Origin: an uncultured Paracoccaceae bacterium | GTDB lineage: Bacteria > Pseudomonadota > Alphaproteobacteria > Rhodobacterales > Rhodobacteraceae | Assembly: GCA_951812615.1 (NCBI GenBank) | Contig: CATOSU010000002.1 | Location: 1,922,001 to 1,986,000 of the forward strand | Length of the DNA: 64,000 nt | Direction of reading: 5' to 3' | Part shown: positions 9,077-18,974 of the stretch, piece after piece | Position numbering within the stretch: the stretch's first letter is position 1 | Layout: the number at the start of each line of letters is the position of its first letter | Notes under the pieces: generated by a model | What the model saw: only the letters and a program-made list of their open reading frames with translations | Databases searched by the model: none | Told to the model about the DNA's origin: nothing | Made by a program: the position numbers and the translations under genes

Positions 9077-10231
9077 CTAATCGGCATGCCGCCGCCGGGC
9101 CAGCAGCAGATGTACGACCACGCCCAGCCCGAACAGGATGGCCAGCGTGAATGTCAGGCCGCGATAGCCGAACCCCGTCAGCACGACGACCATCAGCGGT
9201 GTGCCTACGGTGTTGCCCAGATTGCCCATCTGCGCCAGCCCGCCATTGGCCAGCGCCCGGTCACCGATGGCCGGGATCAGCTGCGGCACGGCGGCAAAGG
9301 TCGCCCCCTGCACCAGCCCCAGCCCGGCGGCCAGCGCCAGCGCCAGCACCGGCTGCCCGGGCCAGACCCCCAGCAAAAGGGCAAAACACAGACAGGTCGA
9401 AAACCCGGCAACGATGACGGTGACCGCGCTGACGAACCGCAGCATCCAGACACCCAGCGTCAGCGAGCTGACAATCGACAAAAGCGGCATCAGACCCATC
9501 GTCATCGCACGCGCCTGATCGGGCAGGAACAGCGGAAACACCGTCAGGACGCTGACGAAACACATCGTATAGAACAACCAGCCCGCCGCCGGGGCGCCGA
9601 TCCGGGCCGAGGAATAGAGGCGCAGATGCGCGCGCCCCAGTTCCGCCAGCGACAACCGGCCGGGATCCGCGGCCACACGCGGCAGGCGCGGCCACAGCAC
9701 CAGCGCAACCACCGCCATGTAGAGCCCGTGCACTGCCATCAGCGTGCCGACCCCGAACCGGTCGGCCAGCGGGATCCCGCCCCAGGCCAGCACGGCGAAG
9801 GCGACGCCGAAAAACGTCCCCCACAGGGTCAGGCTGCGGCCAGTGTCGCGGGGGCTGCTGAGTTCGGCGATCAGGGTCGGTGCAGCAACGACGATGGCCA
9901 GATGCGAAGCGCCCTCGATTACGCGCGACAGCAGGAACAGCGGCAGGGCCGGCAGGGCGGATTGAAACGCCGACACCGCTGCCCCGGCCAGCAAACCCGC
10001 CAGCAAGGCGCGGCGATAGCCGATCCGCGCCACCAGAACCCCGGCCACGATGCCCAGCACGATGCCCACCAGCCCGACCAGCGACACCAGAAACCCCAGC
10101 GTCGCGCCGGCCTCGGGGTAGAGCGACGGCAGCCGGTCGAAGATCACGCTGATCTTGCCGTATTGTCCGGCCGCGCCCAGCCCGGCAAGCCACAGCAGCC
10201 ACACCAGCGGCCAGTTGGTTTCGGATGTCAT
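9077..10231 (-). CDS. MFS transporter
   Basis: This 384-residue protein has about 12 hydrophobic segments and a short Arg-rich tail (LLLARRRHAD). The start at ATG 10231 (MTSETNWPLVWLLWLAGLG) leads straight into the first membrane span; the longer open reading upstream is Arg/Pro-rich and not membrane-like. It resembles nitrate/cyanate-type and aromatic-compound MFS proteins in general layout but has no substrate-defining motif that I recognise. It stands alone, pointing toward uvrA, and its 3' end lies just next to the uvrA SOS box. Confidence 0.85.
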   Translation of the reverse strand: MTSETNWPLVWLLWLAGLGAAGQYGKISVIFDRLPSLYPEAGATLGFLVSLVGLVGIVLGIVAGVLVARIGYRRALLAGLLAGAAVSAFQSALPALPLFLLSRVIEGASHLAIVVAAPTLIAELSSPRDTGRSLTLWGTFFGVAFAVLAWGGIPLADRFGVGTLMAVHGLYMAVVALVLWPRLPRVAADPGRLSLAELGRAHLRLYSSARIGAPAAGWLFYTMCFVSVLTVFPLFLPDQARAMTMGLMPLLSIVSSLTLGVWMLRFVSAVTVIVAGFSTCLCFALLLGVWPGQPVLALALAAGLGLVQGATFAAVPQLIPAIGDRALANGGLAQMGNLGNTVGTPLMVVVLTGFGYRGLTFTLAILFGLGVVVHLLLARRRHAD

Positions 10232-10362
10232 GGCCGATCTGTCGCCCCGCATGGCAGAGAGGTCAAGCCGCGCCGCCATGCACGGTTTGGTGAACGGCCG
10301 TGTTTTGCGTGGCAGCATTCGGGCAGGCATCGTGCGCCTATGTGAACAATCCGGAGGATCCG

Positions 10363-10614
10363 CTGATAAAGACCGCACTTGTTGTTGTTGCCGCCTGCCT
10401 CGTTGCTGTTCCGGCGCTGGCCGGGGGCAAATTCCCACTGCGCTCGGACACTGACATTCAGGCAAACTCCACCGAAATCGTCCCGCATACAGGCACAGGG
10501 GAACGCTATTCCAACTGGCCCGCCCTGCCCGAGCGTCAGGCCGGACGGTCCTACAGCCAACTGGTGCACACGACCTCGGGCGTGCGCGAGCGGAATTTCG
10601 AATCCGGGCGGTAG
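10363..10614 (+). CDS. Small secreted protein, probable CTG start
   Basis: This is an 83-residue protein of unknown function. A clear ribosome binding site GGAGG (10353-10357) stands 5 bp before CTG 10363, and from this codon the product begins (M)IKTALVVVAACLVAVPALA. That is a near-perfect Sec signal peptide with an ALA cleavage site at about residue 20. The mature part is about 63 residues, hydrophilic, with no Cys. A GTG at 10300 in the same frame would put 21 unrelated residues ahead of the signal peptide. I recognise no family. Confidence 0.55.
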   Translation: MIKTALVVVAACLVAVPALAGGKFPLRSDTDIQANSTEIVPHTGTGERYSNWPALPERQAGRSYSQLVHTTSGVRERNFESGR

Positions 10615-10731
10615 GACGGGTACAACGCCTACCGGAACCTTGTTTTATGGGGTCATTGGTCGGACAGCCGCGCGGCGGCGCGGAGCGTCGCAGTTTCGCA
10701 CATTGCTGTAGACCGATAAGAGGCTGAAACA

Positions 10732-10770
10732 GGCCGGGACAAGACACTTCTGTCTTATCTCATCCCGGCC
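10732..10770. terminator. Hairpin between the small secreted gene and lpdA
   Basis: The outer stem GGCCGGGA (10732-10739) pairs with TCCCGGCC (10763-10770). An inner stem AAGACA-CTTC-TGTCTT (10741-10756) is nested inside. It lies 9 bp beyond the lpdA stop on the minus strand and also after the plus-strand small gene, so it probably ends transcription of lpdA. There is no long U-run. Confidence 0.6.
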
Positions 10771-10778
10771 GGATGCCC

Positions 10779-12173
10779 TCACATGTGGATGGAACGGCCG
10801 TAGGCGTCCAGCACGGCCTCGTGCATCATTTCCGACAGGGTCGGATGCGGGAAAACCGTGTGCATCAGGTCTTCCTCGGTGGTTTCCAGCTGCCGTCCGA
10901 CGACATAGCCCTGGATCAGCTCGGTTACTTCGGCGCCCACCATGTGCGCCCCCAGAAGCTCTCCGGTTTTCGCGTCGAAAACGGTTTTCACCAGCCCCTC
11001 CTGTTCGCCCAGGGCGATGGCTTTGCCGTTGCCGATGAACGGGAACCGTCCGACTTTCACGTCATAGCCCAGCTCTTTTGCCCGGGCTTCGGAATAGCCG
11101 ACGCTGGCCACCTGCGGGTGACAATAGGTGCAGCCGGCAATGGTTTCCGGCTTCACCGGGTGCGCATGCTGACCGGCGATCAGTTCCGCCACCATCACGC
11201 CTTCGTGGCTGGCCTTGTGCGCAAGCCACGGTGCCCCGGCGATGTCACCGATGGCATAGAGCCCCTCAACGCCGGTCCGGCAATAGGCATCCGTCACCAC
11301 GTGAGTGCGGTCCACCTTCACACCCAGCGCTTCCAGCCCCAGCCCCTCGACATTGCCGACGATGCCCACGGCTGAAATCACAGTGTCGAAGTCGAGCTTT
11401 TCGACCTTGCCACCGGTTTCAATATGCGCGGTCACCTTGCCTTTGGCCCGGTCCAGCTGCTTGACCATGGACTTCTCCATGATCTTCATGCCCTGTTTGA
11501 CGAACTGTTTCTTGGCGAAGGCGCTGATATCGGCATCTTCGACCGGCAGCACCCGGTCCATGACCTCGACCACTGTCGTGTCCGCGCCCAACGTGTTGTA
11601 GAAGCTGGCAAATTCGATCCCGATGGCGCCCGAACCGATCACCAGCAGCTTCTTCGGCATTCGCGGCGGATTCAGCGCATGTTTGTAAGTCCAGACCAGA
11701 TCGCCGTCGGCCTCCAGCCCCGGCAATTCCCGTGCCCGTGCACCGGTGGCCAGAATGATGTTCTTCGCGGTCAGATCCTCAGTGCCCTTGTCGGTCTTGA
11801 CGCTGACCTTGCCCTTGGCCGGCAGCGATGCCTCGCCCATGATGACCGTGACCTTGTTCTTCTTCAGCAGGTGCTTGACCCCACCAGAGAGCTGCGCGGC
11901 CACGTCGCGCGACCGTTTCACGACCGCGTTCAGATCATAACCGATCTGGCCCGCCTTCAGGCCGAATTCACCGGCCCGCTCCATCAAGTGAAAAACTTCG
12001 GAACTGCGCAGCAGCGCCTTGGTCGGGATACAGCCCCAGTTCAGACAGATACCGCCCAGATGCTCGCGCTCGACCACCGCCGCCTTGAGCCCCAGCTGCG
12101 CAGCCCGGATCGCGGCAACATAGCCGCCCGGGCCTGCACCAATTACTACAACGTCAAAGGATTGTGCGGCCAT
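10779..12173 (-). CDS. lpdA: Dihydrolipoyl dehydrogenase
   Basis: This is the 464-residue E3 flavoprotein of 2-oxoacid dehydrogenase complexes, which reoxidises dihydrolipoamide with NAD+. The N-terminal FAD loop is VIGAGPGGYVAA. The redox-active disulfide is Cys43/Cys48 in GICLNWGCIPTK. The NAD loop is VIGSGAIGIEFA, the second FAD motif is YAIGDIAG, and the C-terminal HPTLSE supplies the catalytic His-Glu pair to the partner subunit. No other complex subunit is adjacent. A short palindrome at 12205-12222 sits in its upstream region. Confidence 0.96.
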   Translation of the reverse strand: MAAQSFDVVVIGAGPGGYVAAIRAAQLGLKAAVVEREHLGGICLNWGCIPTKALLRSSEVFHLMERAGEFGLKAGQIGYDLNAVVKRSRDVAAQLSGGVKHLLKKNKVTVIMGEASLPAKGKVSVKTDKGTEDLTAKNIILATGARARELPGLEADGDLVWTYKHALNPPRMPKKLLVIGSGAIGIEFASFYNTLGADTTVVEVMDRVLPVEDADISAFAKKQFVKQGMKIMEKSMVKQLDRAKGKVTAHIETGGKVEKLDFDTVISAVGIVGNVEGLGLEALGVKVDRTHVVTDAYCRTGVEGLYAIGDIAGAPWLAHKASHEGVMVAELIAGQHAHPVKPETIAGCTYCHPQVASVGYSEARAKELGYDVKVGRFPFIGNGKAIALGEQEGLVKTVFDAKTGELLGAHMVGAEVTELIQGYVVGRQLETTEEDLMHTVFPHPTLSEMMHEAVLDAYGRSIHM

Positions 12174-12204
12174 TCTTTGCCTCCCGGCACTATGGTAAAA
12201 AATC

Positions 12205-12222
12205 TAGTTTAGTATTAAACTA
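12205..12222. promoter_or_regulatory. Palindrome in the lpdA / 12333-gene divergent region
   Basis: TAGTTTA-GTAT-TAAACTA is a perfect 7-bp inverted repeat about 30 bp upstream of the lpdA start codon and 110 bp before the divergent gene. The position and AT-rich symmetry fit an operator or part of a promoter. The binding protein is unknown. Confidence 0.4.
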
Positions 12223-12332
12223 CTTTTTCACTCCCTGCAATCATGCTCAGCCGCGACAATTCGAAACGTCGTTCTGGGCCAGCGTTCCAAGGTGAAGTAT
12301 CCTCCCAAACAAATGGTTTTGCGAGGATTCTT

Positions 12333-12758
12333 ATGCCTAAAACACTCAAAGATCTGTTGCTGGCACTGATAAACGCCACGCTGCTGCTGATTGCGCTGTG
12401 CCTTTTTCTGGGCGTGAAGGTGGTGAACCGCGCCAATGACATCTCTGCCACTTTCGCCAGCAACCTGATCCGGCTGGAACCGCTGAAGGATGAAGTGGCC
12501 GCGGCGCGTTCGGAGATTGCCGCGCTGCGGACAGATGTGGCCGGCCTGCGCACCGCCACCGGAGAGGCTGCCGCAACCACCGCGTCGGGCATTCAGACCC
12601 GGATGGACACCCTGAATGCACAGCTTGCCGGCATTCAGACCACGGTGCAGGAGGTGCGCGACCTGCCCTATGACCTGACCGAGCACGCGATACAGACCGC
12701 CGCGGATGAAGTTACGCAGAGGATCGGTGACCGGCGCCCGCCGCCGGCCGGGAATTGA
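12333..12758 (+). CDS. Membrane-anchored coiled-coil protein of unknown function
   Basis: This is a 141-residue protein starting at ATG 12333, preceded by GAGG with 6-bp spacing. Residues 5-28 (LLLALINATLLLIALCLFLG) form one membrane segment. The rest is Ala/Leu/Thr-rich with heptad-like spacing (DEVAAARSEIAALRTDVAGL) and looks like a long coiled coil facing the periplasm or cytoplasm. No catalytic motif was seen. Its stop lies directly against the stop of the convergent DUF924 gene. Confidence 0.7.
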   Translation: MPKTLKDLLLALINATLLLIALCLFLGVKVVNRANDISATFASNLIRLEPLKDEVAAARSEIAALRTDVAGLRTATGEAAATTASGIQTRMDTLNAQLAGIQTTVQEVRDLPYDLTEHAIQTAADEVTQRIGDRRPPPAGN

Positions 12759-13352
12759 TCAGCTGGCCTTTTGCAGGGCCTGCACGGTCTGACCGTACCC
12801 GCCCGCATCGACATAGGACCGTTCGCGGCCGGTCGTCGCGCGCGACAGCGCCTCGTTGCGATAGGGGAACCGCCCGAACAGGCGGATCACCTCGCGGTGG
12901 GCGCGGGCCTGCAGCAGGTTGGGCGCGCCGCTGGCCGGCATACGTTCGAGCATCAGCCGCACACAACGTTCCTGATCGCACAGGTTTTCGCTGTGCATCA
13001 GCGGCAGATAGAAGAACTGCCGCGCCGGTTCGTCGATCTTCAGATCCCAGCCCCTGTCGATCGCGGCCTTGGCGGCCGCAACCGCGGCGCGGTCGGTTCC
13101 AAACGCCCGCGCATCACCGCGGAACATGTTGCGTGGGAACTGATCAGTCAGGATGATGTAGGCCAGCGTGCCGCTGGGATAAGTCAGCCAGAGCGAATAC
13201 TTGCCCTGCCCCGCACCTTCCCATGCGGACATGAACCTGTCGCGGATCTGCTGATCCAGTTCATCGTCCTGTTTGTACCAGCCGTCCGGTCCAATTTCGT
13301 CCAGCCAGAATTGCAAAACGTCGTCGGGTGCCGCCATTTTCATGTTCTCCAC
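12759..13352 (-). CDS. DUF924 family protein
   Basis: The 197-residue protein matches the DUF924 pattern from start to end: VLQFWLDEIGPDGWY at the N-terminus, LAYIILTDQFPRNMFRG in the middle, FFYLPLMHSENLCDQER, and IRLFGRFPYRNEALSR near the end. The family is alpha-helical, TPR-like and without known enzyme activity. I started at MENMKMAAPDD; the internal Met6 is possible too. It converges with the coiled-coil gene, with no base between the two stops. Confidence 0.85.
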   Translation of the reverse strand: MENMKMAAPDDVLQFWLDEIGPDGWYKQDDELDQQIRDRFMSAWEGAGQGKYSLWLTYPSGTLAYIILTDQFPRNMFRGDARAFGTDRAAVAAAKAAIDRGWDLKIDEPARQFFYLPLMHSENLCDQERCVRLMLERMPASGAPNLLQARAHREVIRLFGRFPYRNEALSRATTGRERSYVDAGGYGQTVQALQKAS

Positions 13353-13401
13353 TCTCGATCCCGTGGCCGTTTCCTAAAGTCCTAAATGAATTTTACAGAA
13401 C

Positions 13402-13414
13402 TGTTACAGTAACA
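13402..13414. promoter_or_regulatory. TGTTAC-A-GTAACA palindrome
   Basis: This is a perfect 6-bp inverted repeat with a 1-bp centre, within the AT-rich 93-bp gap upstream of the DUF924 start codon. It may be an operator for that gene. Nothing else supports it. Confidence 0.3.
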
Positions 13415-13445
13415 ATTTGCAACATAAGCGAAATAACTCAGCAAG

Positions 13446-14717
13446 TTACGGTGAATTTTCCGAATCCTGCGCCTCTAACTCCGCTTCTATGGCCACTTCC
13501 TGCGCCACTTCCATGCCAACTGGAGTCATGATCGGAGACACCGCCGCATAGGCGCCGGTGTCTTCCACCGCGATGGCAGCGCGCTGAGTCGTCCGGTACG
13601 CCGCATAGACCGCAATCAGAAACAGCAGCACCGCGAGGAACAGGAAGAACCCCAGCGGACCGAACACCGCCGGCCCCATCAGCCAGCCGGTGATCAGCGG
13701 CCCGGCGATCGCCCCCATGCCGTTGATAAAGACCATCCCGCCCGAGGCCGCGGCCATGTCATCGAGCTCCAGATAGTCGTTCGTATGCGCCAGCAGCAGA
13801 GAATAAAGCGGGTTGCTCATCCCGCCAATGAGGAAGGCAACCGACAACAACACAGAATATTGCATCCCGAACATCAGCCCGGCAATCGCCCCGACGCCGC
13901 CGATAAAGGCTACGATCAGGATCAGTCTGCGCCGGTCCATCCGGTCCGACAGCCAGCCCAGCGGGTATTGTAGCACCATCGCCCCCACGTAGAACGCAGC
14001 CACGAAGATCGAGATCTGCGCCAGCGTCAGCCCCGCCTGCGCGGCAAACACGGCCCCCATGCCGAACTGCGCGGAAAATACGCCGCCCAGCAGGAACATG
14101 CCGACACAGCCCAGCGGAGATATGTTGAACAGGCGGCGCAGGGACATCGGCTTGGTCGAATCAAAGGCCGGTGTCGGTGTGATCGACAGCAGGATCGGCG
14201 CAAAGGACACCGAAACCAGAACCGAGGCGATGACAAAGGTCAGGTACCCCGCCGGGTCCCCCACCAGCAGCAGCGCCTGCGCGGCAACGATACCCATCAT
14301 CTGCACGATCATGTAGAGCGACAGCGCCTGACCGCGGTGTTCGTTGTCGGCGCTGTTGTTGAGCCAGCTTTCCGCGGTGACGTAAACGCCGGAGAAACAG
14401 AACCCGATGATCACCCGGCCCACGGTCCACGCGAACGGGTTGGCCACCGCCGGGTAGAGGATCATCACCGCCGAGATCAGCGAAGCCAGTGCTGCGAACA
14501 CCCGGACATGGCCGACGCGGCGGATCATTTCGGGCGTCATGCGCGACCCGCCGAGGAAGCCGACGAAATAACCCGACATGATGATCGACATCTGGAGCGT
14601 GGAAAATCCTTCGATCTCGCCGCGCACACCAAGGATCGTCCCCTGCAGGCCGTTGCCGACCATCAGCAGGCCCATTCCCAAAAGCAGCGCCCAGGCATTG
14701 CCCAATACGTTGATCAT
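13446..14717 (-). CDS. MFS transporter (YcaD-like)
   Basis: This 423-residue inner-membrane protein has about 12 spans. The loop DRMDRRRLIL between helices follows WLS, the GxLSDRxGRR-type motif of the major facilitator superfamily. The C-terminal 45 residues are acidic and Ala-rich (VAIEAELEAQDSENSP), an unusual cytoplasmic tail. It lies 122 bp downstream of queA on the same strand. It resembles the YcaD branch, whose substrates are not established. Confidence 0.85.
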   Translation of the reverse strand: MINVLGNAWALLLGMGLLMVGNGLQGTILGVRGEIEGFSTLQMSIIMSGYFVGFLGGSRMTPEMIRRVGHVRVFAALASLISAVMILYPAVANPFAWTVGRVIIGFCFSGVYVTAESWLNNSADNEHRGQALSLYMIVQMMGIVAAQALLLVGDPAGYLTFVIASVLVSVSFAPILLSITPTPAFDSTKPMSLRRLFNISPLGCVGMFLLGGVFSAQFGMGAVFAAQAGLTLAQISIFVAAFYVGAMVLQYPLGWLSDRMDRRRLILIVAFIGGVGAIAGLMFGMQYSVLLSVAFLIGGMSNPLYSLLLAHTNDYLELDDMAAASGGMVFINGMGAIAGPLITGWLMGPAVFGPLGFFLFLAVLLFLIAVYAAYRTTQRAAIAVEDTGAYAAVSPIMTPVGMEVAQEVAIEAELEAQDSENSP

Positions 14718-14839
14718 CCTGCGCCTCCGTCCGGCCGCGAGTCGGTGTCTTGGGTCCCTTCTGATCCGATCCGGGGCGGCGCGCGATTACGTCTGCGACA
14801 AGCTGGAGTCGTGTTTCGACCCGATCGGCGGTGAATGGC

Positions 14840-15898
14840 TCAGCCGGCGTTGCCGGGAAGCAGCAACGACGCATCGCCATAGGAAAAGAACCGGTAGCGT
14901 TCGGCTACGGCGTGTTCGTAGATCGCCCGGATCTGTTCTGGTCCCATCAGGGCCGAGACCAGCATCATCAGGGTCGATTTCGGCAGGTGGAAATTGGTCA
15001 TCAGCGCATCGGTGACGCGGAACCGGAAACCGGGATAGATGAATATGTCGGTCTTGCCTTCCCACGCGGCGATGGGTCCCGCTGCGGCTGCGGTTTCGAT
15101 CAGCCGCAACGCGGTTGTGCCCACCGGGATCACCCGCCCGCCCTCGGCCCGGGTCTGCGCGATCTCCTGCGCCGCAGACGCACTCACCCTGCCCCATTCG
15201 GCATGCATCCGGTGGGTGGTGATGTCATCAACCTTGACCGGCAGGAAGGTCCCCGCGCCCACATGCAGCGTGACCCGTGTGAACGTGACCCCCATCGCTT
15301 CCAGCCGATCCAGCAGCGGCTGATCGAAATGCAGCGACGCGGTGGGCGCGGCCACGGCGCCGGAATGTTCGGCAAACACGGTCTGATAATCCGTGCTGTC
15401 GCGCGCGTCCGCCGCCCGGCGCGCGGCGATATAGGGCGGCAGCGGCATCTGCCCGGCCCGCTCCAGCGCCTGATCGAAATCCTCGCCGGTCTGGTTGAAC
15501 CGGAACAGCCCCTGCCCGGCCTCCACCGCTTCCAGCACCGCCTCCAGCCCGCCGGCGAAATGCACCGTTTCCCCGACGCGCAGCTTTTTCAGCGGTTTCA
15601 CCAGCGCGGTCCACGATCCGCCTGCCCGCGGCTCCAGCAGTGTCACGTCGATACGGGCCTCGGTCTGTCCCTGTGCGCTGTGGCGCTGCCGCAGGCCGGA
15701 CAGCCGCGCCGGGATCACCCGCGTATCGTTCAGGATCAGCCGGTCGCCGGGTTTCAGCCACTCGGTCAGCGCATCGACCCGGCTGTCGGTGATCCGGTCA
15801 CCTTGCGCCACCAGCAGCCGCGCCGCGCTGCGCGGCACCACCGGCCGCGTCGCGATCAGTTCGTCGGGCAGATCGAAATCGAAATCAGAGAGTTGCAT
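14840..15898 (-). CDS. queA: S-adenosylmethionine:tRNA ribosyltransferase-isomerase
   Basis: This is the 352-residue QueA enzyme, which transfers and isomerises the ribosyl part of SAM onto 7-aminomethyl-7-deazaguanine in tRNA, the step to epoxyqueuosine. It has the diagnostic start [16 protein letters not shown], the block RLLVAQ, and C-terminal [21 protein letters not shown] and [15 protein letters not shown] 15898 is chosen because the family begins there. It follows rnd after 14 bp, so the two are probably co-transcribed. Confidence 0.96.
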   Translation of the reverse strand: MQLSDFDFDLPDELIATRPVVPRSAARLLVAQGDRITDSRVDALTEWLKPGDRLILNDTRVIPARLSGLRQRHSAQGQTEARIDVTLLEPRAGGSWTALVKPLKKLRVGETVHFAGGLEAVLEAVEAGQGLFRFNQTGEDFDQALERAGQMPLPPYIAARRAADARDSTDYQTVFAEHSGAVAAPTASLHFDQPLLDRLEAMGVTFTRVTLHVGAGTFLPVKVDDITTHRMHAEWGRVSASAAQEIAQTRAEGGRVIPVGTTALRLIETAAAAGPIAAWEGKTDIFIYPGFRFRVTDALMTNFHLPKSTLMMLVSALMGPEQIRAIYEHAVAERYRFFSYGDASLLLPGNAG

Positions 15899-15912
15899 CG
15901 CCGGATCCCGGC

Positions 15913-17070
15913 TCAGGTTTCCACGATCACCACCGACGCACCCTGCGCGGCAAGGGCGATCTGTCCGTCGCACAGGCGCAGTGCATCTTCGCCGAACACC
16001 TCCCGCCGCCATCCCTGCAGCGCCGGCACCTCGCGGACGCCAGCCGCGATCAGGTCCAGATCGGCGCTGGGCGCGATCAGCCGGGCGGCCACGCCCGAGG
16101 CTTCGGTCTTGGATTTCAGCAGCACGCGCAGCAGGTCGGCCAGCGCCGGGTTCACCTGCAGCTTGTCGCGGCTGGTGTCAGGTTTCGGCATCTGCTCGGA
16201 CGGGCAGTTCACCCCGCGCTCCACCGCGGCAAGGATGCCCTCGGCGATCACGCCCTTGCGGGCCTCGCGCAAGAGCAGCCGCGACTGGCCCAGTTCGCCC
16301 GTGTTTTTCGGCTTGGTCGAGGCCAGCTCGACCAACGCGTCGTCCTTGAATACCCGGCTGCGCGGCACGTTGTTGCCGCGCGCGTGCTCTTCGCGGAATG
16401 CCGCCAGCTCGCGCACAACGGCCAGGAATTTCGGCGACGTGCTGCGCGTCTTGATCCGGCGCCATGCGTCGCGCGGGTCGGTTTCGTAGGTTCCGGGTTC
16501 GGTCAGCGTGCCCAGCTCCTCCTGCACCCAGCGAATGCGCCCGGTGCGTTCCAGCTCGGCCGACAGGTGCAGGTAGATCTTGCGCAAATGGGTGACATCG
16601 GCCAGCGCATAGGTCTGTTGTGCCTTGCTCAGCGGTCGCCGGGACCAGTCGGTAAACCGCGATGTCTTGTCCACCGGCTGGCGTACAATCTTGCGCACCA
16701 GCGTTTCATAGCCGACCTGCTCGCCAAAGCCACAGACCATCGCCGCGACCTGCGTGTCGAACAGGGGTTCGGGAAACACCCGTGCCTCGACCCAGAAGAT
16801 TTCCAGATCCTGCCGGGCAGCGTGAAACACCTTGACCACCGAGGTATCCCGAAAGAGGTCGTAAAGCGGGTCCAGCGACAGCCCCTCGACCAGCGGATCG
16901 ACCAGCACGGCGTCATCTTCGCCGTCACCGGGCACGGCGAGCTGAACCAGGCACAGTTTTGAATAATAGGTGCGCTCCCGCAGGAATTCCGTGTCAACGG
17001 TTACAAAGGGATGGGCGCGGGCAGCGGCGCAGAATGCCGCCAGTTCTTGGGTCGTTTTCAGGGTTTTCAT
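15913..17070 (-). CDS. rnd: Ribonuclease D
   Basis: This is a 385-residue DEDDy 3'-5' exoribonuclease that trims tRNA precursors. Catalytic acids are visible as Asp26 and Glu28 (VDTEFL), Asp88 (HAARQDLE), and Tyr154/Asp158 (TYALADV). An HRDC-like helical region follows the nuclease domain (about residues 210-290). The gene starts 116 bp after purN and precedes queA, so it groups with RNA-processing functions. All motifs and the length are complete. Confidence 0.95.
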   Translation of the reverse strand: MKTLKTTQELAAFCAAARAHPFVTVDTEFLRERTYYSKLCLVQLAVPGDGEDDAVLVDPLVEGLSLDPLYDLFRDTSVVKVFHAARQDLEIFWVEARVFPEPLFDTQVAAMVCGFGEQVGYETLVRKIVRQPVDKTSRFTDWSRRPLSKAQQTYALADVTHLRKIYLHLSAELERTGRIRWVQEELGTLTEPGTYETDPRDAWRRIKTRSTSPKFLAVVRELAAFREEHARGNNVPRSRVFKDDALVELASTKPKNTGELGQSRLLLREARKGVIAEGILAAVERGVNCPSEQMPKPDTSRDKLQVNPALADLLRVLLKSKTEASGVAARLIAPSADLDLIAAGVREVPALQGWRREVFGEDALRLCDGQIALAAQGASVVIVET

Positions 17071-17186
17071 ACGTGCGTGCAGATTTGTTTCTGATCTTCT
17101 TTATGTGCCGCGAGACGGCTCGGGAGCCCCAATTCGACCTGTTGTAAGCCATGCCGAACGATTTGGCCAGTTTCGGTTGCGCCCGT

Positions 17187-17783
17187 TCAGCAGATGACGA
17201 CCGGCCCGGTCTGCCCGGCCGCGACGTTGCGCAAAACTGCCGGGTACAACCGATGCTCCAGCACCAGCACCCGCGCCGCCAGCGTTTCGGCGGTATCGCC
17301 GGGCGCGATCGTCAGCCGCGCCTGTCCAAGGATCGGGCCGTCGTCCAGCTCCGGCGTGACCTCGTGCACTGTGCAGCCATGCTCGGCATCCCCGGCGGCC
17401 AGCGCGCGGGCATGGGTATCGAGCCCGCGGTATTTCGGCAGCAACGAGGGATGGATATTCAGCATCCTGCCCTGCCAGCGGGCCACGAAACCCGATGTCA
17501 GGATGCGCATGAACCCGGCCAGGCAGATCAGGTCAGGCTCGGCCTGCTCCAGCGCTGCGGTCAGCTCTGCCTCGAACGCGGGCCGGTCACCGGCAAAGGG
17601 GCGGTGATCCACCACCGCCGTTGCGATCCCGCGCGCGCGGGCCTTTTCCAGACCGCCGGCCTGCGCGTTGTTCGACAAAACCAGACAGGGCCGCGCAGGA
17701 TGATCGCCGGTCATGCTGTCGGCCAGCGCCACCATGTTGGAGCCGCCGCCCGAGATCAGAATCGCGACGCGTTTTTCCGTCAC
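17187..17783 (-). CDS. purN: Phosphoribosylglycinamide formyltransferase
   Basis: This 198-residue GAR transformylase adds the formyl group from 10-formyl-THF in purine synthesis. It shows the substrate loop ISGGGSNM at the N-terminus, the catalytic core [16 protein letters not shown], and the catalytic Asp in ELDDGPIL. It starts with GTG (17783-17781), which overlaps the purM stop codon (GTGA), a tight translational coupling. Confidence 0.96.
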   Translation of the reverse strand: MTEKRVAILISGGGSNMVALADSMTGDHPARPCLVLSNNAQAGGLEKARARGIATAVVDHRPFAGDRPAFEAELTAALEQAEPDLICLAGFMRILTSGFVARWQGRMLNIHPSLLPKYRGLDTHARALAAGDAEHGCTVHEVTPELDDGPILGQARLTIAPGDTAETLAARVLVLEHRLYPAVLRNVAAGQTGPVVIC

Positions 17784-18820
17784 CGAAGCGTACCCGAGTA
17801 GCGAACGCCCCCGCCCGCCGATACAGTGCCGATGCGGTGCACGGTTTCGCCAGCCGCGCTCAGCGCCTCTGAAACCGCTGCGGCCTGATCCCCGGCCGCG
17901 ACGATCACCATGCCAATGCCGCAGTTGAACGTTTTCAGCATTTCCGCCTCTGCGACGCCACCGGTTTCAGCCAGCCAGCGGAACACGGGCGGCAGGTCCC
18001 ATGACCCAAGGTCGATCTCTGCCCCCAGCCCCTCGGGCAGGACCCGCGGCAGGTTCTCGGTCAGCCCGCCGCCGGTGATATGGGCCAGCGCATGCACCCG
18101 GCCTGCCCCGATCGCCGCCAGCGCCGGTTTGACATAAAGCCGTGTTGGCGCCAGCAGCGCCGCGCCCAGCGTGGTGCCGTCAAACGGCGCGTCCCAGCCA
18201 AGCCCCGACAACTCCACAATCCGGCGCACCAGCGAATAGCCGTTGGAATGCACCCCGTCGCTGGTCAGCCCCAGCAACACGTCGCCTTCGCCTACCCCGT
18301 CCGGCAGCGTCGCGCCGCGCTCCATCGCGCCCACGGCAAAACCCGCCAGATCGAAATCACCCTCGGGATACATCCCCGGCATCTCGGCGGTTTCCCCGCC
18401 GATCAGGGCACAGCCCGACCGCACACAGCCCTCGGCAATGCCTTCGACCACCCGCGCAGCGATGTCGGTCTCGAGCTTGCCGGTGGCAAAATAGTCAAGG
18501 AAGAACAGCGGCTCCGCCCCCTGACAAACCAGATCGTTCACACACATCGCCACCAGATCGATGCCAACCCCGTCCACATGCCCGGTGTCGATGGCAATGC
18601 GCAGCTTGGTGCCGACCCCGTCGGTCGCCGCCACCAGAACCGGATCGTCATAGCCCGCCGCCCTGAGATCAAACAGCGCGCCGAACCCGCCCAGACCGGC
18701 CATCACCCCGGCCCGGTTGGTCCGTGCCGCCGCCGGTTTGATCCGCTCCACCAGCGCATTGCCGGCGTCGATATCAACGCCGGCTTCGGCATAGGTCAGT
18801 CCGTTCTTGCCTGTGGTCAT
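17780..18820 (-). CDS. purM: Phosphoribosylformylglycinamidine cyclo-ligase
   Basis: This 346-residue AIR synthetase closes the imidazole ring in purine synthesis using ATP. It has the family start [14 protein letters not shown], the phosphate-binding [12 protein letters not shown], and [14 protein letters not shown] 18820 follows a purine-rich GGGGG stretch, and the upstream in-frame residues are not family-like. It is the first gene of purM-purN. It is divergent from the nuclease-like gene at 18975 over a 154-bp promoter region. Confidence 0.97.
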   Translation of the reverse strand: MTTGKNGLTYAEAGVDIDAGNALVERIKPAAARTNRAGVMAGLGGFGALFDLRAAGYDDPVLVAATDGVGTKLRIAIDTGHVDGVGIDLVAMCVNDLVCQGAEPLFFLDYFATGKLETDIAARVVEGIAEGCVRSGCALIGGETAEMPGMYPEGDFDLAGFAVGAMERGATLPDGVGEGDVLLGLTSDGVHSNGYSLVRRIVELSGLGWDAPFDGTTLGAALLAPTRLYVKPALAAIGAGRVHALAHITGGGLTENLPRVLPEGLGAEIDLGSWDLPPVFRWLAETGGVAEAEMLKTFNCGIGMVIVAAGDQAAAVSEALSAAGETVHRIGTVSAGGGVRYSGTLR

Positions 18821-18894
18821 GCTGCACCCCCGATTTCCGGGATTTGCCCTATGACATGCGATGGGTGCTGTCCACCGTCCATTCGCTACGGCTG

Positions 18895-18923
18895 TTGGAC
18901 CGGGACACACTTTATGGTACGAT
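18895..18923 (+). promoter_or_regulatory. Sigma-70-type promoter for the SNase-like gene
   Basis: TTGGAC (18895-18900) and TACGAT (18918-18923) are separated by exactly 17 bp. They lie about 50 bp before the start codon at 18975 and its AGGAG ribosome binding site. Confidence 0.5.
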
Positions 18924-18974
18924 TATTCACACAGATTTCCTGCTAAAAGTGTCTCTCTTCGACAGGAGCCCCCG

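Noticed and set aside
9050-10345. 431-codon plus-strand open reading rich in Gln, Arg and His
   Set aside because: It lies opposite the MFS gene and mirrors its hydrophobic codons; the composition is typical of antisense frames.
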